Positions 1-10,051 of a stretch of 64,000 nucleotides of DNA are shown piece after piece (the stretch's first letter is position 1; each line of letters begins with the position of its first letter). The notes below the pieces were generated by a model. The model worked only from the letters and a program-made list of their open reading frames with translations, was not told the DNA's origin and made no database searches. Origin of the DNA: Aplectana chamaeleonis (taxonomy: Eukaryota > Nematoda > Chromadorea > Rhabditida > Cosmocercidae); contig JAPDOI010000426.1 of assembly GCA_029168955.1 (NCBI GenBank), positions 248,001 to 312,000 of the forward strand, given 5' to 3'. The translations under genes were made by a program, and so were the position numbers.

Positions 1-1233
1 GCAGTAGTATGCCCTTGACTACCGCAATCAGGACACTCGTCAGGTTTGCTGTTGTCAATCCTATGCAAGTATGACATAAGCATGGGGGAGTGTCCACAGC
101 GTAACGATGCAAGGGTGCACCTGGCACGCCTGCCAAGTTCCATCTCTGTCTCGGAGACCTTTGGAGGTGCGACTCCCAGGATGGGGTTTATGGCAACTCT
201 GCTCAAGTGTTCGTTCACGAATCGGGTATGCTCCGCGCGCAAGAGACGGAGGCGTTCTTGTTGTGCTTCAGTCCATCTCTGCACATCTACTTTCGACGGA
301 GCATCAGCGAAAGGCTTTCTGATACATCTCTCTCTCACCGGGTTTAGTACTCTTCGCGAAGGATGATTCGGCTGCTTCACGATGTTAATGTACATTTGTT
401 GCGCCTGGAGTTGGCAGTGGTCTCTAACTGGCAATATGCGAGCTTCGGCATGTAAGTGCTCTATTGGAGAGCTTTTGGAACAGCCTGTTGCAATTCGCAG
501 AGCACAATTTTGGACGCGCTGCAGCTTGGACCAAGAGGTGTCCGACACGATGTGCTGCCATACTGGCGCAGCATACTCCAAGGCGGGTTGCACAATAGCC
601 TTATACGTGGTCAGGATCGTTTCTTTATTGCATCCCCAGGACGTTCCACCGAGAGCACGCAGGACGTTGAGTATTGTTTTCACTGTGGCTTGCTTCTGCT
701 CAGTGTTCTTATGAAACTTCAACAGAAGGATCCAACACGAGTCCAAGCAGCTTGGGAATCGGGTGGCCTGCAATTGAGTTTCGTCCCATTTCATTATAGG
801 ATGGGCACTGTGCTCTGCATTATCAGTGAAAAAGACGGTGACGGACGATTTGGAGGCAGAGACTGTGAGCATTTTGCGATCGAAGAAACATTTCAACTCG
901 ATCAAGTAGTCATTGATCTTACTGGTGGCTACCTTAATGTCGCGATCTCGGCACAGAATAGTAATATCATCCGCGTATGCAACGACCTTGATGTCTTGAG
1001 GGGGAACGGGCAGATCTTCTAGATATAAACTGAAAAGTGCAGGCGATAAAACTCCTCCTTGAGGGACACCAGCGGCGATGGGGATGCTATTGGAAACATG
1101 TCCCTGGAATAGCACATTTGCCCGACGTCGCTTTAGTGAAGGCAGTTATCCACCGCTTCTGCCATGGCTTGATGGTAGACTTCAACAGACTCTCTGATAG
1201 TAGGCCTAGATTGACAGTGTCAAATGCCTTTGT
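1..1233 (-). pseudogene. CR1-A: decayed reverse transcriptase palm/thumb and C-terminal region
   Basis: Translated in pieces on the minus strand, this stretch matches the second half of the plus-strand CR1-like protein. One piece around 450-720 encodes 'LQRVQN'-type thumb sequence followed by 'ALRIATGC'. Near 40-60 the CPDC zinc-knuckle start that ends the other copy is seen. No single frame stays open, and stops and frameshifts separate the pieces. The plus-strand ORFs here (46-366, 456-1022) are shadows of this decayed gene. Confidence 0.75.
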
Positions 1234-1913
1234 TAAGTCGAGGCCACACCAACAGTACGTTGGGGTTTGATGGCATTGAAGCCGTCCAGCACATAGCTCA
1301 CAATTTCCAACAAGGCCGTAGTGGTGGAATGTAATTTACGGAAACCATGTTGGTGCTGCTGTTGGCTGTTATGCTCGGCAAGCTCCTCCACAACCAGTTT
1401 TTCGGCAATTTTGGCGATGGGTGAGAGCAGACTGATCGGCCGGTACCCTTTAGCCGTGGATGGTGACTTTCCCGGCTTCGGCAGTGGAATAACACGAGCC
1501 ACTTTCCAATTTTGGGGTAAAATACATGTACGAAACGATGTATTTATGACGTCAGCAATAAAGGGCAGTAGTTCACTGGGCAGTCTCTTCAGGACTGCAG
1601 GGCTCAAACCGTCTGGCCCTAATGCCTTCGAGTTGCTCATCTCCTTTATTGCCTTCTCAACCTGTGCAGGCGTGACTGCATCATCTACATCCATGAGAGG
1701 CAACTTACAGAGTTCCCGTACAGTTATTCTGTTCTGTTTCTCTCTTTTGGTTCTAGTGATGAAAAAATGCTTCCCAAGAGCATTTGCGGCCTCCTTCCCT
1801 GATTTGAAGACTCCATCTTCAAACTCAATCGCGGAATTGTCGGCGGAGGTGAACTTTCCGGAGATCCTTTTCAAGGCCTTCCACGTTGCTGCTGCATCAT
1901 TTCTGAAGTTCAT
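1233..1913 (-). pseudogene. CR1-A: N-terminal part of reverse transcriptase
   Basis: An open stretch of 226 codons. It contains the linker before the RT (WKALKRISGKF), then 'LGPDGLSPAVLKRLP', 'GYRPISLLSPIAKIAEKLV' and 'HQHGFRKLHSTTTAL', which are the RT motif 0/1/2 blocks of CR1/Jockey-type enzymes. It joins the upstream piece (1910-2608) by a frameshift. At its 3' end the frame is lost just before the FDxx catalytic block. The role in an intact element would be target-primed reverse transcription. Confidence 0.85.
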
Positions 1914-2608
1914 CTTCTCAGTGAACTTTTCCCAAGTTTCCTTCTTGTGCCTGTGTCCTTCCTGATCTCATCATCCAGCGCAGCGATGTCTGGGTCAAGA
2001 TGATTTGCGGCTCTCTTTGCGTCCCTTGTCCTTATCTTCTGCAGTGTTTCCCTGGTGACATTGGGAAAGAAGGTCTTAACGCGGCCTTCAGGGATCGCAG
2101 CTTTCATAGCCTTCAAGGTAGCATCAGATAGGTGGCGCTCCTTCTGGTGTACATCGCCATTCCACGGATAATCAGCCGCTTGGCGGAGCGCAACCTCCCT
2201 GAACAGGCTCCAGTCTGCAAGGCCTAAATTAAGATAAGAACGATGACGAACACCTGTATAGGGAGCAAGAGAGTTAGAGAGATCAATATCGACAAAGACA
2301 GGGATGTGATCGCTGGAAAGAGTTGTGGATGTCGACCATGAGCAGGCATTAGAGAGATTGGAAGAGACGAGGGAGATGTCTGGGCTAGATGATCGGCCGT
2401 TGGCAGGGAGACGAGTGGGCTGGCCATCGTTTAAAATAACCAGATCGCACCCCTCCGCCCATTCTTCGACGTCACCTCCTCTAGCATCAGAATCAAGCGA
2501 CGAGCAGAACGTGTGCGCATTGAAGTCACCCGCAAAGACAATTGAGGGAGAAAGAGAGCAGTCATACAGCTGCTTGAGAAGGGGATAGGATTGTATGTTG
2601 AGGGACAA
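1910..2608 (-). pseudogene. CR1-A: C-terminal half of APE-type endonuclease plus linker
   Basis: The 232-codon piece contains 'AGDFNAH', 'SSPDISLVSS' and 'SSDHIPVF'. These are the Asp-Asn, Ser-Pro-Asp and Ser-Asp-His blocks of exonuclease/endonuclease/phosphatase-fold nucleases. A linker to the reverse transcriptase follows. It continues the endonuclease that begins in the 2431-3288 piece, out of frame with it by an indel near 2600. Confidence 0.85.
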
Positions 2609-3288
2609 GAGGAAGAAGGAGGGATATATATATTAAAAAGAGAAAGTGGTGTTTTAAGAGGTAGATGGATGGGGATGTACTCGAGAGTGCCATCCACTGG
2701 AGTGTTTGGAATAATGTGAGAGGGAAGAGAGGACAGAACAAAAGTAGAGACTCCGCCTCCTTGAGATGACCTGGGAGTATGATATGCAGTATAGCCCGGG
2801 ATGTTTGGATGTCTAGAGGTAGCAGAGGGAGAGAGTTTGGTCTCCTGGACCATGATAACATCCGGGTGATGAGTACGGGCAAAGAGAGATAATTCAGAAA
2901 GCTTGGTCCGAAGGCCGTTTAGATTGATGTGTACAATAGATAGGGGGCGGTTGGTAGATGAGGAATTTGAGTTACTGGAGGCGGAGCACACAATACAACG
3001 AAAGGAAGAATCGTGGTGCCTCACAGAACTGAGACCCGAACAAGAGAAGTGCACCCACCTTTCGCATCCAAAACATTGGACGCTGGTTCCATACCAATTG
3101 ACATCTCTGCCGCATGTGGCACATGGGTACTTCTTCTTCTTCGCGGGTCCTGGATTCCTTTCGACGCCGGCCATTTGTAGAAGAATCCTCAGGAGAGCTG
3201 CAGCCAGCCAGCACCTCTCCCATGACAAAAACCCTCTCCGCGGAGGGATTGACGTCGGTTTGCACGGAGGTGATCTTCTTTCCTCCAC
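2431..3288 (-). pseudogene. CR1-A: 2A-like leader, PHD finger and N-terminal endonuclease
   Basis: A 285-codon open frame. Residues 27-48 form a Leu-rich segment ending in GVERNPGP. Residues 56 to about 100 hold a C-x2-C, C-x2-C, H-x2-C, C-x2-C arrangement of a PHD-type (C4HC3) zinc finger. Next come 'HINLNGLRTKLSEL' and 'DVIMVQETKLS', the Asn and Glu catalytic blocks of an APE-type endonuclease. The last ~45 residues are out of frame with the next piece. The frame opens at a Met 26 codons before the Leu-rich segment; whether that is the native start cannot be told. Confidence 0.85.
3145..3168 (-). other. 2A-like translational recoding motif (GVERNPGP)
   Basis: Residues 41-48 of the frame above match the conserved 2A core (D/G)-(V/I)-E-x-N-P-G-P. 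They are preceded by the hydrophobic helix-forming stretch that 2A peptides need in the ribosome tunnel. 2A sequences make the ribosome skip the Gly-Pro bond, releasing the upstream peptide. Position 1 of the core is Gly instead of the usual Asp. Confidence 0.75.
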
Positions 3289-3325
3289 ACTGCCACGGCA
3301 CGAACGTACGACATCTCGGCAGCAT

Positions 3326-4010
3326 TTTCTTTCTAAAATCTCAAATTTGATCTTGTCACATCTGGAAAAGAGATCGTGGAGGAATTCGCGCTGTCATTGG
3401 GGCGGAATCATTCAAGTGTGATCTCGTAGCAGCACAAGGCATCAGCTTAGGGAATGAAATCCACAGCCCCTCTTTTCGATTTCAGCGTTAGCGACTACCT
3501 CTGGAATAAACCAGCTGGCAGTGAAATAGTGTCTCAGCAAAGCTGCTAGTAGTTGTTCAAATGTGCCTGTTCACTCCTGGGCTTACTCTATACCACATAT
3601 TCCCAAAAAAGTAGAGGTCAAAGTCTCGAAAACTTTCAGTAAAATGCGGTTGCAAGTATGACTATTCAAGGGAGCGTTTTCTGCATTTGACATGATCAGG
3701 TTGATCGGGAAATTCTGCACAAAACAGGGCTTGAATTTTTTTCCTTCTCCGACTGTAAATAAGTGTAGTACGTCAATCAAAAGCACAACTCTTCCTCATC
3801 GGCCACCATCCAACGCTAACGAAAATTCCGACTTGCTTGAAATTTCACATAAAAAGTCGAGGAAGTTCTGGGTACTAAAAATCTCCAGAAGTTCTTCGCT
3901 TTCTTCGTTCTGTCCACTCGCGCTGTTTTACTTCACAACACATTCGCATCCTTTGGAGGACAGGTCATAGCACCAAAATAAGTTCCTGGAATTTCTGCAA
4001 TGGGGCGAAT
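3326..4010. other. Unassigned stretch
   Basis: I see no recognised gene. The ORF at 3692-3970 (92 codons) is Ser-rich without familiar motifs and lacks clear splice signals. Nothing else is supported here. Confidence 0.4.
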
Positions 4011-4013
4011 TTT

Positions 4014-4326
4014 GAAATTCTTTAAAAAATGGCAATTTCGTCATATCCTTACGCAACGACTTTAGGTCACTAACTGATTGTTAAGCATTGTACATTACTG
4101 ACAGTCAACATCTAATTCTTGCCTAATTCTATCTATTTCGTCAATTTTAGACCATTTTTCCAATAATAAAAATGAAAAGATGTATTTTCAAAAAAAGTCT
4201 ATATTTGACGAAATGCATATCATTCGATAATACACTGTCCATGATACTCAACGGTGAATTTAGGTGTACAAAAGTCGTTCGGTAATGAAGGAAGGCCTGA
4301 TGAAATTGCCATTTTTCGAAGAATTC
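4014..4326. mobile_element. Inverted-repeat element (MITE-like), about 310 bp
   Basis: The sequence at 4014-4066 is repeated, inverted and imperfect, at 4271-4326; both arms contain AAAATGGCAATTTC. The interior is AT-rich and non-coding. No target-site duplication could be called. Confidence 0.55.
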
Positions 4327-4330
4327 CTAA

Positions 4331-4985
4331 AACCCCGCACCTATCACATTAAAGGAATTCCCCAGATCCCATTTAGGTGCTGTAATGTTTACGATAAGAT
4401 ACCATCACATGATGATTACAGTACTGAATAGTCGTTTTAATGAAAGCGGTGAGCAAGATTGTTGTTCCCTATTTTCAGAGAAAGGTTGGCCACGTTACAA
4501 ACGCCCACGGAAAGCGTCAGGAGTACACCGGACCCGTTTGAGCAGGATGTCATGATCTTTCACAGAAGGAAACGATAGTCATATTTGTTTTCTCTGTTGT
4601 TGTTGTTGTCGCACAGAGCTTGTTGAACTCCTTGGTGGGAGTTCTAAATCTCTGTAGAGTTTTGATTTGTTTATTTGCTGTGATATGTATCTATTGTTTC
4701 AAATCGGGTTGTTTTTGTTAGGTAATAAATATATTTTTATTGTTCAGGTTCTCGTGTTTTCAAGGTACAAAATAATCTTTCTCAATATTTGAAAGTGCCT
4801 AGCTACAACTAGATGTCCATGAAAGCATTTACGGTTGCTGAGGAGAGTGCTGCACACTTTAAAGGTGGGCGCTTGGGCTCGTGGGGTTCAGCTTTGTGCA
4901 CTGTCACAGCACTGGTTGTCATCGTATCACCGTTAAACGTACTCGGAGAAGTTAAGTCTCGTTAGGACTTCGGCAGGTGTTTTGG
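4331..4985. other. Unassigned AT-rich stretch
   Basis: AT-rich, with no open frame worth reporting and no repeat boundary that I could fix. Confidence 0.35.
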
Positions 4986-5391
4986 GATCTAATCCAGACC
5001 TCTTGCTGGGACGGGTCTTGTGCGTCCGTCTTCTCTCCGTTTGCCAATCATGGCAGCCTCGGCATACGGTGTGCCGCGCTCGCCGCGGCGGCGACCACGC
5101 AACATCGATAACGAGCAGGTCGATTGGGTGATCGGCGGAGATCATGCAGAACAAATCACTGTTGGCACACACATCTAGACCCCTTTTTGAGCAAAAACAT
5201 TGGGGTATCTTCGTACTGACCTAAAACATGTAAGGATCATGCAAAGTCTGAAACCTTGGAGTGGGTAATATTCCGCCCTTTGTAGGCAATGTTTAAAAAC
5301 AACAGTTTGAATGAAAGAGCATAATAGTATGTGATCTAAAAGGTTATCAACATTTGATATGTTTGAGACGCGACATAAACCAACTGCCAAT

Positions 5392-6108
5392 GCGTAGCTA
5401 GATGCCTCCGAGGGCGCGGCCTGTAACGCCGCCCCATTCCATGTGGCAAAAATTTACGGGTTCTTGCTACGATAGCTAAAACCCGCATATTCTTGTGTCG
5501 ACGGTACAAGGGTGCAAATTCTACGCGTATTCTACGTAAAAACGAAGGCTAAATTCAGTACATTGATCTCTCTGTTGCTAAACCCGTATATTCTCGCTAT
5601 AATTTTGTAGCGAGAATCTACGGATTTCGCGACAGCCTGTGTTGAAGTGCAATCTCAAACCCGCGCTGGCTACGCGGAACGCAGGGATGCCGTTCAATCA
5701 GTGTTGGCCCAGTCATCTCATTGAGTGATTACTTGACGCTCTGGGGCTGGCCGTGGAAGGTATCTCCGTGTCGCTCTCTGGGTCACCATGGTGAGGATAA
5801 TTTTGACCATTGGGATGCGGCAGGCCGTGGGGAAGAAACGGCGAAGCTGTCGATCGCAGCTGAGATTACCTTTCCAGTACGGATCAAGACGGGGTGGGTC
5901 GATCGACCGAGTGCAGTAAAGAGAATAAGCGTAGAATATGCGGGTGCCGTAGCGCGAATTTACGTAGAATATGCGGGCGCTGTAGCTAAAATTTCACCAA
6001 CTGAGGCTAAACTTTCCGTAATTTACGTAGAATCTCGGGTCAAAATTAGACTAGATGCGTCCGAAACCCTGGGCATCTCCGCTTTCCGTGTGAGGCATCT
6101 AGCTACGC
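5392..6108. mobile_element. Nested inverted-repeat element, ends GCGTAGCTAGATGCCTC
   Basis: The 17-bp end at 5392-5408 is repeated exactly inverted at 6092-6108. Just inside, multiple copies of a motif containing 'cgtagaatatgcggg' occur (two at 5930-5990). Related copies lie in the opposite direction at 5460-5600 ('acccgcatattct'), giving subterminal inverted repeats. ORF 5721-6314 runs across this repeat and has no recognised domain. Confidence 0.6.
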
Positions 6109-6144
6109 GCTGGCAGAGAATATTCAGTTGCTCAATTCAAGTCA

Positions 6145-6285
6145 GAAATACTCCCACCCAGGGGTTTCAACCCTTTGAAAAAAATCGGAGAATTTCTCAC
6201 ACTCGTGTCACAAATGCTCCCACCCAGGGGTTTCAACCCCTTGAAAAAAATCGGAAAAATTTCTCACACCCGTGCCAGAAATGCT
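6145..6285. repeat. Two-copy tandem duplication, unit about 70 bp
   Basis: A unit containing CTCCCACCCAGGGGTTTCAA and 'ccttgaaaaaaatcgg' occurs twice in direct order, with a few differences. Confidence 0.8.
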
Positions 6286-6892
6286 CTTTAAAATCATCGG
6301 GTTGTCCTTGTTGAAAATGGGCGGAGGCGCTTCAGACCTAATCGAATGGAGAAATTTAAATGATGGTTAGAACGGATTACATCGTAAATAAGCTCCTAAC
6401 GACGATAAATATCCATGTCAAGATCATTTCTAACATCGGTATGGATCAACCAAAAGCTTTGAGTCTGGACTGCTCTACACAAATAACAAAGCGCCTTAAT
6501 TTCGCTATATTTGAAGGAATTACAAGGATTCCCTAGTGTTTTTGCTCGAAACGGAGTTTAGATGTACTATTTGCTCTGCATGATCTCCGCCAATCACCCA
6601 ATCAGCCTGCTCGTTATCGATGTTGCGTCGTCGCCGCCGCGGCGAGCGCGGCGCGCCGTATGCCGAGGCTGCCATGATTGGCAAACGGCGAGAAGGGGGG
6701 CGCACAAGACCCGTCCCAGCAAGAGGTCTGAATTAGAACCGTGTTTTGAACATAAGTACTTTTTAGGATTTGTGCTCCTCAAATTTTCTAGATTGTTGTT
6801 GATGTGATGTATTTCGAAGGATCAACTTGTAGTAAACATAGTGTACATACATAATGGAGTGCAGACATCTGTAATACTAAAACATTTTCGGT

Positions 6893-7040
6893 ATGGTGAA
6901 GAGGAAGAACCCTGTTGCGGATGAAGTTGTGGAGGAAGAACCCAAAGTATGCAGTAGATCGCTCAGACAGGATAGTAGTAGTAGCAGTACTAGTGGTGAA
7001 TGGCTATGTACGAACACCAGGGTTCCACTTCCTGGTGAAG
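6893..7040 (+). CDS. Candidate first coding exon of an unidentified host gene
   Basis: ATG at 6893 opens a frame encoding a Lys/Arg-rich start (MVKRKNP), an acidic run, a Ser-rich run (SSSSST) and then PLPGE. It reaches a strong donor (GAAG|GTAAGAG) after 7040, leaving phase 1. No domain is recognised; low complexity and charge resemble a disordered nuclear protein. A possible next exon starts after the acceptor at about 7257 (ctcttcggcag) in matching phase. It would carry the frame to a stop at 7489, but that sequence is GC-rich and could itself be repeat-derived. The evidence is codon flow and splice signals only. Confidence 0.45.
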
Positions 7041-7489
7041 GTAAGAGCAGGTTGGCAGTTATTAGTCCTGTGTTATGTGAGCAGAAATTTGAGAAAGGCA
7101 GTGTTTGCGATAAAAAAATGACAGCTTTTCTCGCAAAATCCTGAACTTTCGGCCTGTTCCTAGTCAGGAGTGAAAAAGAACGATGAAAAACTGCTAAGAA
7201 GTGGGTCAAATTCGTGTGCTGCCGTCGTGGTCTGACCGCTCGTTCCTCTTCGGCAGTTTTATCGTCTGTCTCATATCCCCACCATCGCTGGAGTACTCAT
7301 AGTCTCTACCTACGTGGAGAAAGTATAGAGATCAGCCATATGAACGCTGTGGATTCCCGCTGCGCCGTAGCGCATGGGCGTCTAAACACGCCCGCGGCTC
7401 CTCATTGTTCGTGTAGTGGGTCCACGAGCCGGCGGGGACCGTTAAGGAGACACCGAGAGGTGGTAGAGGAGCTAGAGAGAACAGCGTAA

Positions 7490-8106
7490 GCGCGCAAGAA
7501 ACACGCATCGTCCCGAGTAAATTTCGCACAGCATAGATAATTACTATCATGTATACCCATAAGTATGCCTTTGCGACAAGATTTCAAACCTTTTAAACCC
7601 CGTTTAGCCCTCCCGCCAACGCGATTTGGGCCGAGTTCACTGCGCCGTAAGCAAGTGAAAGCGTGACGCGCCATCGCCGCCGAGTAAAACTTATCATCTT
7701 CATGCTTGCCACTTAGGTATCTTTCATCGCCCTCACCGCAAGCGTACACGCACCTCGAGCGGTAGCCTATGAAATTCTATCGGGAAGCAACTGTGAAATC
7801 TCCGGCAGCACCGTCATGGCGAAGCTAGGTCACGCGGGGTCTCATTTGTGCCACTCATTGAAATTCTAGGGTTTTGCCCTGATTCACGGTAGGTTACGCT
7901 GGTACAAAAGCTTATTACAATGGAATGGAAGTAAACTGATGTTAGAGTAATGATAAAATTGGCGAAACCGCTATGGTGGTTTGGGCGACACCGCCATCGC
8001 GGTGTTGGATGGGCTCAGCGCGCCTGATGAGCCGGAGAAATCTCCAGGGTTCACCGCTCGTCACCCGTGTGCCGCGTTCGTGGCGAAAACTATGAAAGAT
8101 GTCTTA
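7490..8106. other. Unassigned stretch
   Basis: Moderately GC-rich, with no convincing coding exon or repeat boundary. Confidence 0.3.
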
Positions 8107-8227
8107 GGTCGGGATCATACTTCGTGCGACAAGCGACAGCGACAATGCATATCAAGCGTACAAATTTTGGTTGATATCGATGGTAAACACTGTCGTGTCG
8201 CTGTTCGCTGGAAGTATGATCCCAGCC
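8107..8227. mobile_element. 121-bp MITE, TIR GGYYGGGATCATACTTC, TSD TTA
   Basis: Ends GGTCGGGATCATACTTC and its inverted match (complement GGCTGGGATCATACTTC) are flanked on both sides by TTA. A 3-bp TWA duplication is characteristic of the PIF/Harbinger superfamily, so a non-autonomous member is likely. Confidence 0.7.
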
Positions 8228-8879
8228 TTAACGTCATTATGAGTTGACGTGATTTCGTCAATCGTTACGCAGCTACTCGACGACCACGTCGTGATGGCGA
8301 CAACGTGGATCTCTAAGGCTGATTTTATACTTCACGCGGCAGTGCATGTCAGGCTTGTAGATTTTCTGATGAAATGAATGCCGCCGTCTGTCACAGCAAG
8401 GAGTATGGACCTGAGCCTTTGAATGTCGCAGAATCGGTGGTATCTACACGGTCAACTCGCTCACGGTACACACTCTGTGCGTCACCACGGTTGCGTGGCA
8501 CTGTTATTATTGTTTAGCATTCACTACGGAGTGTGGTATACCCTGTCGTTGTCATGAGCGATAGGCATTCAATCTAGCACAAATTGCACCAGGAACCGCT
8601 TCGGAGCATTGGCGTCGGCTGTCGTAGGATCAGTTGTCGCGCTTTCATAACAGCCACGCGTTGCGGAGGGCTCACATACTGCAAATGGACCGAAGCCGTT
8701 CCATTCGCATTGCCGAAAGACTATAACTAGTGCCGAAGAAGTTTACCATGCCCCTACCGCTCGTATGCCTTCCGCAAGAGCTAGTTTCGCGGCGCCGTTC
8801 CTCCGAAAGATGCTGTCGAATAAGCGTCGTGGTGGATCTCGCGTAACCGCTCTCCGGAGGGGGAAGTAGTAGACGTTAT
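8228..8879. other. Unassigned stretch before CR1-B
   Basis: No gene recognised. The part nearest 8880 may be 5' untranslated sequence of the retrotransposon that follows, whose exact start I cannot fix. Confidence 0.3.
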
Positions 8880-8935
8880 ATGACGGAATCAACGGAGACA
8901 GCCACACGGATGATCCGCATCTCAGATGCCGCAGT

Positions 8936-10051
8936 TTGCTCACGACAACACGAGCTCAACTTCACACTGATCCGAGATGCTCAACTTACGCGTGGTGGAT
9001 GTGTGGAGTCGACTATCAAGATCAAGAAGACTCATCAAACGAGCGTCAACAACTCCGCGAGGAGTTTTTTTTGTGGGAGTGTAAATGGCTGGCTGCTTCA
9101 CTCCTTCGTATTCTACTGCTACGAGCTGGCATTGAGAAGAACCCTGGACCGCGAAACAAGACTCCGCGATATCCATGCCGTCATTGTGGATTGTCGGCAC
9201 AACATGCGAGCATCCAGTGCGGTGGTTGCCTTGGCTGGGTACACCTCAAGTGTTCGGGGTTAACTAGCTATAATGATTACACTGATGCATATTGTTGTAT
9301 GCCTTGTATTAATTCACCTTCTACGGTTCCTCTTCATAGTCTCAAAAATTTTCAACTCAATATTAATGGCTTGCTTGCCAAACTTATGGAACTTACATTG
9401 TACATTGAACGCTCACAACCTGATGTCATCCTCCTACAGGAGACCAAACTTAGCGTGTCCTCCCCTTCTCAGCCCCGCCTCCCCGGCTATACATCATACC
9501 ATATTCCCCGTACATCGCATGGCGGTGGCGTGTCGACTTTTGTAAAATCACCTATTCCATCTCATCTTATTGCACTCCCTAATGATAATGTTGTTGAATG
9601 TATAGGAGTTCATGTTGTACTGCAAAGTTGTCCCCTTGACATTATCAATGTTTACATTCCCCCATCCACTTCTTGTCCCAATTCATTTGACCCCACTCCA
9701 TATTTATATGATGTATATGCAATCCTCTCATCTTCATCTGTTGTCATGGCTGGTGACTTTAATGCTCACTCCTCTTGCTGGTTCTCCTTCCTAGATCCCG
9801 ATGACAGAGGAGAACTACTTGAGCTTTTTGCGGATGATTGTGACCTGATACCTATAAACGAGGATTCTCCTACTCGTCTCCCGTCGACGGGCAGACCCTC
9901 CTCACCGGATGTCACGTTTGTTTCCTCTTCTCTTGTCATGTCTTGCAGCTGGTCCACATCTGTAGCAATGGGCAGTGATCATGTACCTATTTGCACATCA
10001 TTGGATCTTTCTCTTAACAGTCAGCTTGGACCTTTTTTCTGGCTCCCGTAG
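8936..10051 (+). CDS. CR1-B 2A-like / PHD / endonuclease polypeptide (5' part of ORF)
   Basis: 371 codons. Residues 51-72 are a Leu-rich helix ending in GIEKNPGP, a 2A-like ribosome-skipping core. Residues 81-124 form a PHD-type finger: Cys 81, 84, 95 and 98, His 103, Cys 106, then Cys 121 and 124. The endonuclease follows, with 'NINGLLAKL', 'QPDVILLQETK' (Glu at 169), 'MAGDFNAHSS', 'SSPDVTFVSSS' and 'MGSDHVPI' near the end. These match the N, E, D-N, S-P-D and S-D-H blocks of APE-type nucleases, which nick target DNA. The frame ends at a stop only because of an extra T in a T6 run near 10,037; skipping one base continues directly into the reverse transcriptase frame. The native start codon is uncertain, because the first 45 residues are not shared with copy A. 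Confidence 0.88.
   Translation: MLTTTRAQLHTDPRCSTYAWWMCGVDYQDQEDSSNERQQLREEFFLWECKWLAASLLRILLLRAGIEKNPGPRNKTPRYPCRHCGLSAQHASIQCGGCLGWVHLKCSGLTSYNDYTDAYCCMPCINSPSTVPLHSLKNFQLNINGLLAKLMELTLYIERSQPDVILLQETKLSVSSPSQPRLPGYTSYHIPRTSHGGGVSTFVKSPIPSHLIALPNDNVVECIGVHVVLQSCPLDIINVYIPPSTSCPNSFDPTPYLYDVYAILSSSSVVMAGDFNAHSSCWFSFLDPDDRGELLELFADDCDLIPINEDSPTRLPSTGRPSSPDVTFVSSSLVMSCSWSTSVAMGSDHVPICTSLDLSLNSQLGPFFWLP
9128..9151 (+). other. 2A-like translational recoding motif (GIEKNPGP)
   Basis: Residues 65-72. Copy A has GVERNPGP at the same place. Both are preceded by W-L-A-A-x-L-L-R-I-L-L, although the flanking protein has diverged strongly. Conservation of exactly this block suggests it was functional in both lineages. 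The expected product is a short leader peptide released from the PHD-endonuclease-RT protein. Confidence 0.8.

Larger units (their letters stand above)
1..3325 (-). mobile_element. CR1-like non-LTR retrotransposon, copy A (degenerate, runs off window start)
   Basis: Reading on the minus strand, the order is 2A-like leader, PHD finger, APE-type endonuclease, reverse transcriptase and C-terminal zinc-knuckle region. The same order is seen in the plus-strand element at 8.9-12.4 kb, and the two proteins align along their whole length with many substitutions, so they are separate families or old copies. The 3' end lies beyond base 1. Several frameshifts break the coding frame (near 2600, 1915 and 1235, and more below 1235), so this copy cannot encode a working protein. 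Confidence 0.9.
4987..6741. mobile_element. Foldback element with ~180-bp terminal inverted repeats
   Basis: The block at 4987-5175 reappears inverted at 6558-6741. Both share 'cagacctcttgctgggacgg' and a GC-rich core containing GCCGCGGCG. The arms differ by scattered substitutions. About 1.4 kb lies between them and contains a second inverted-repeat element and a tandem duplication. The ORFs 4933-5172 (minus) and 6562-6807 (plus) are the same arm translated twice, not genes. No transposase is present. An insertion by a single element later invaded by others is the simplest reading. Confidence 0.6.

Noticed and set aside
46..1022. Plus-strand ORFs at the window start
   Set aside because: They lie opposite the decayed CR1 reverse transcriptase, whose motifs are on the minus strand.
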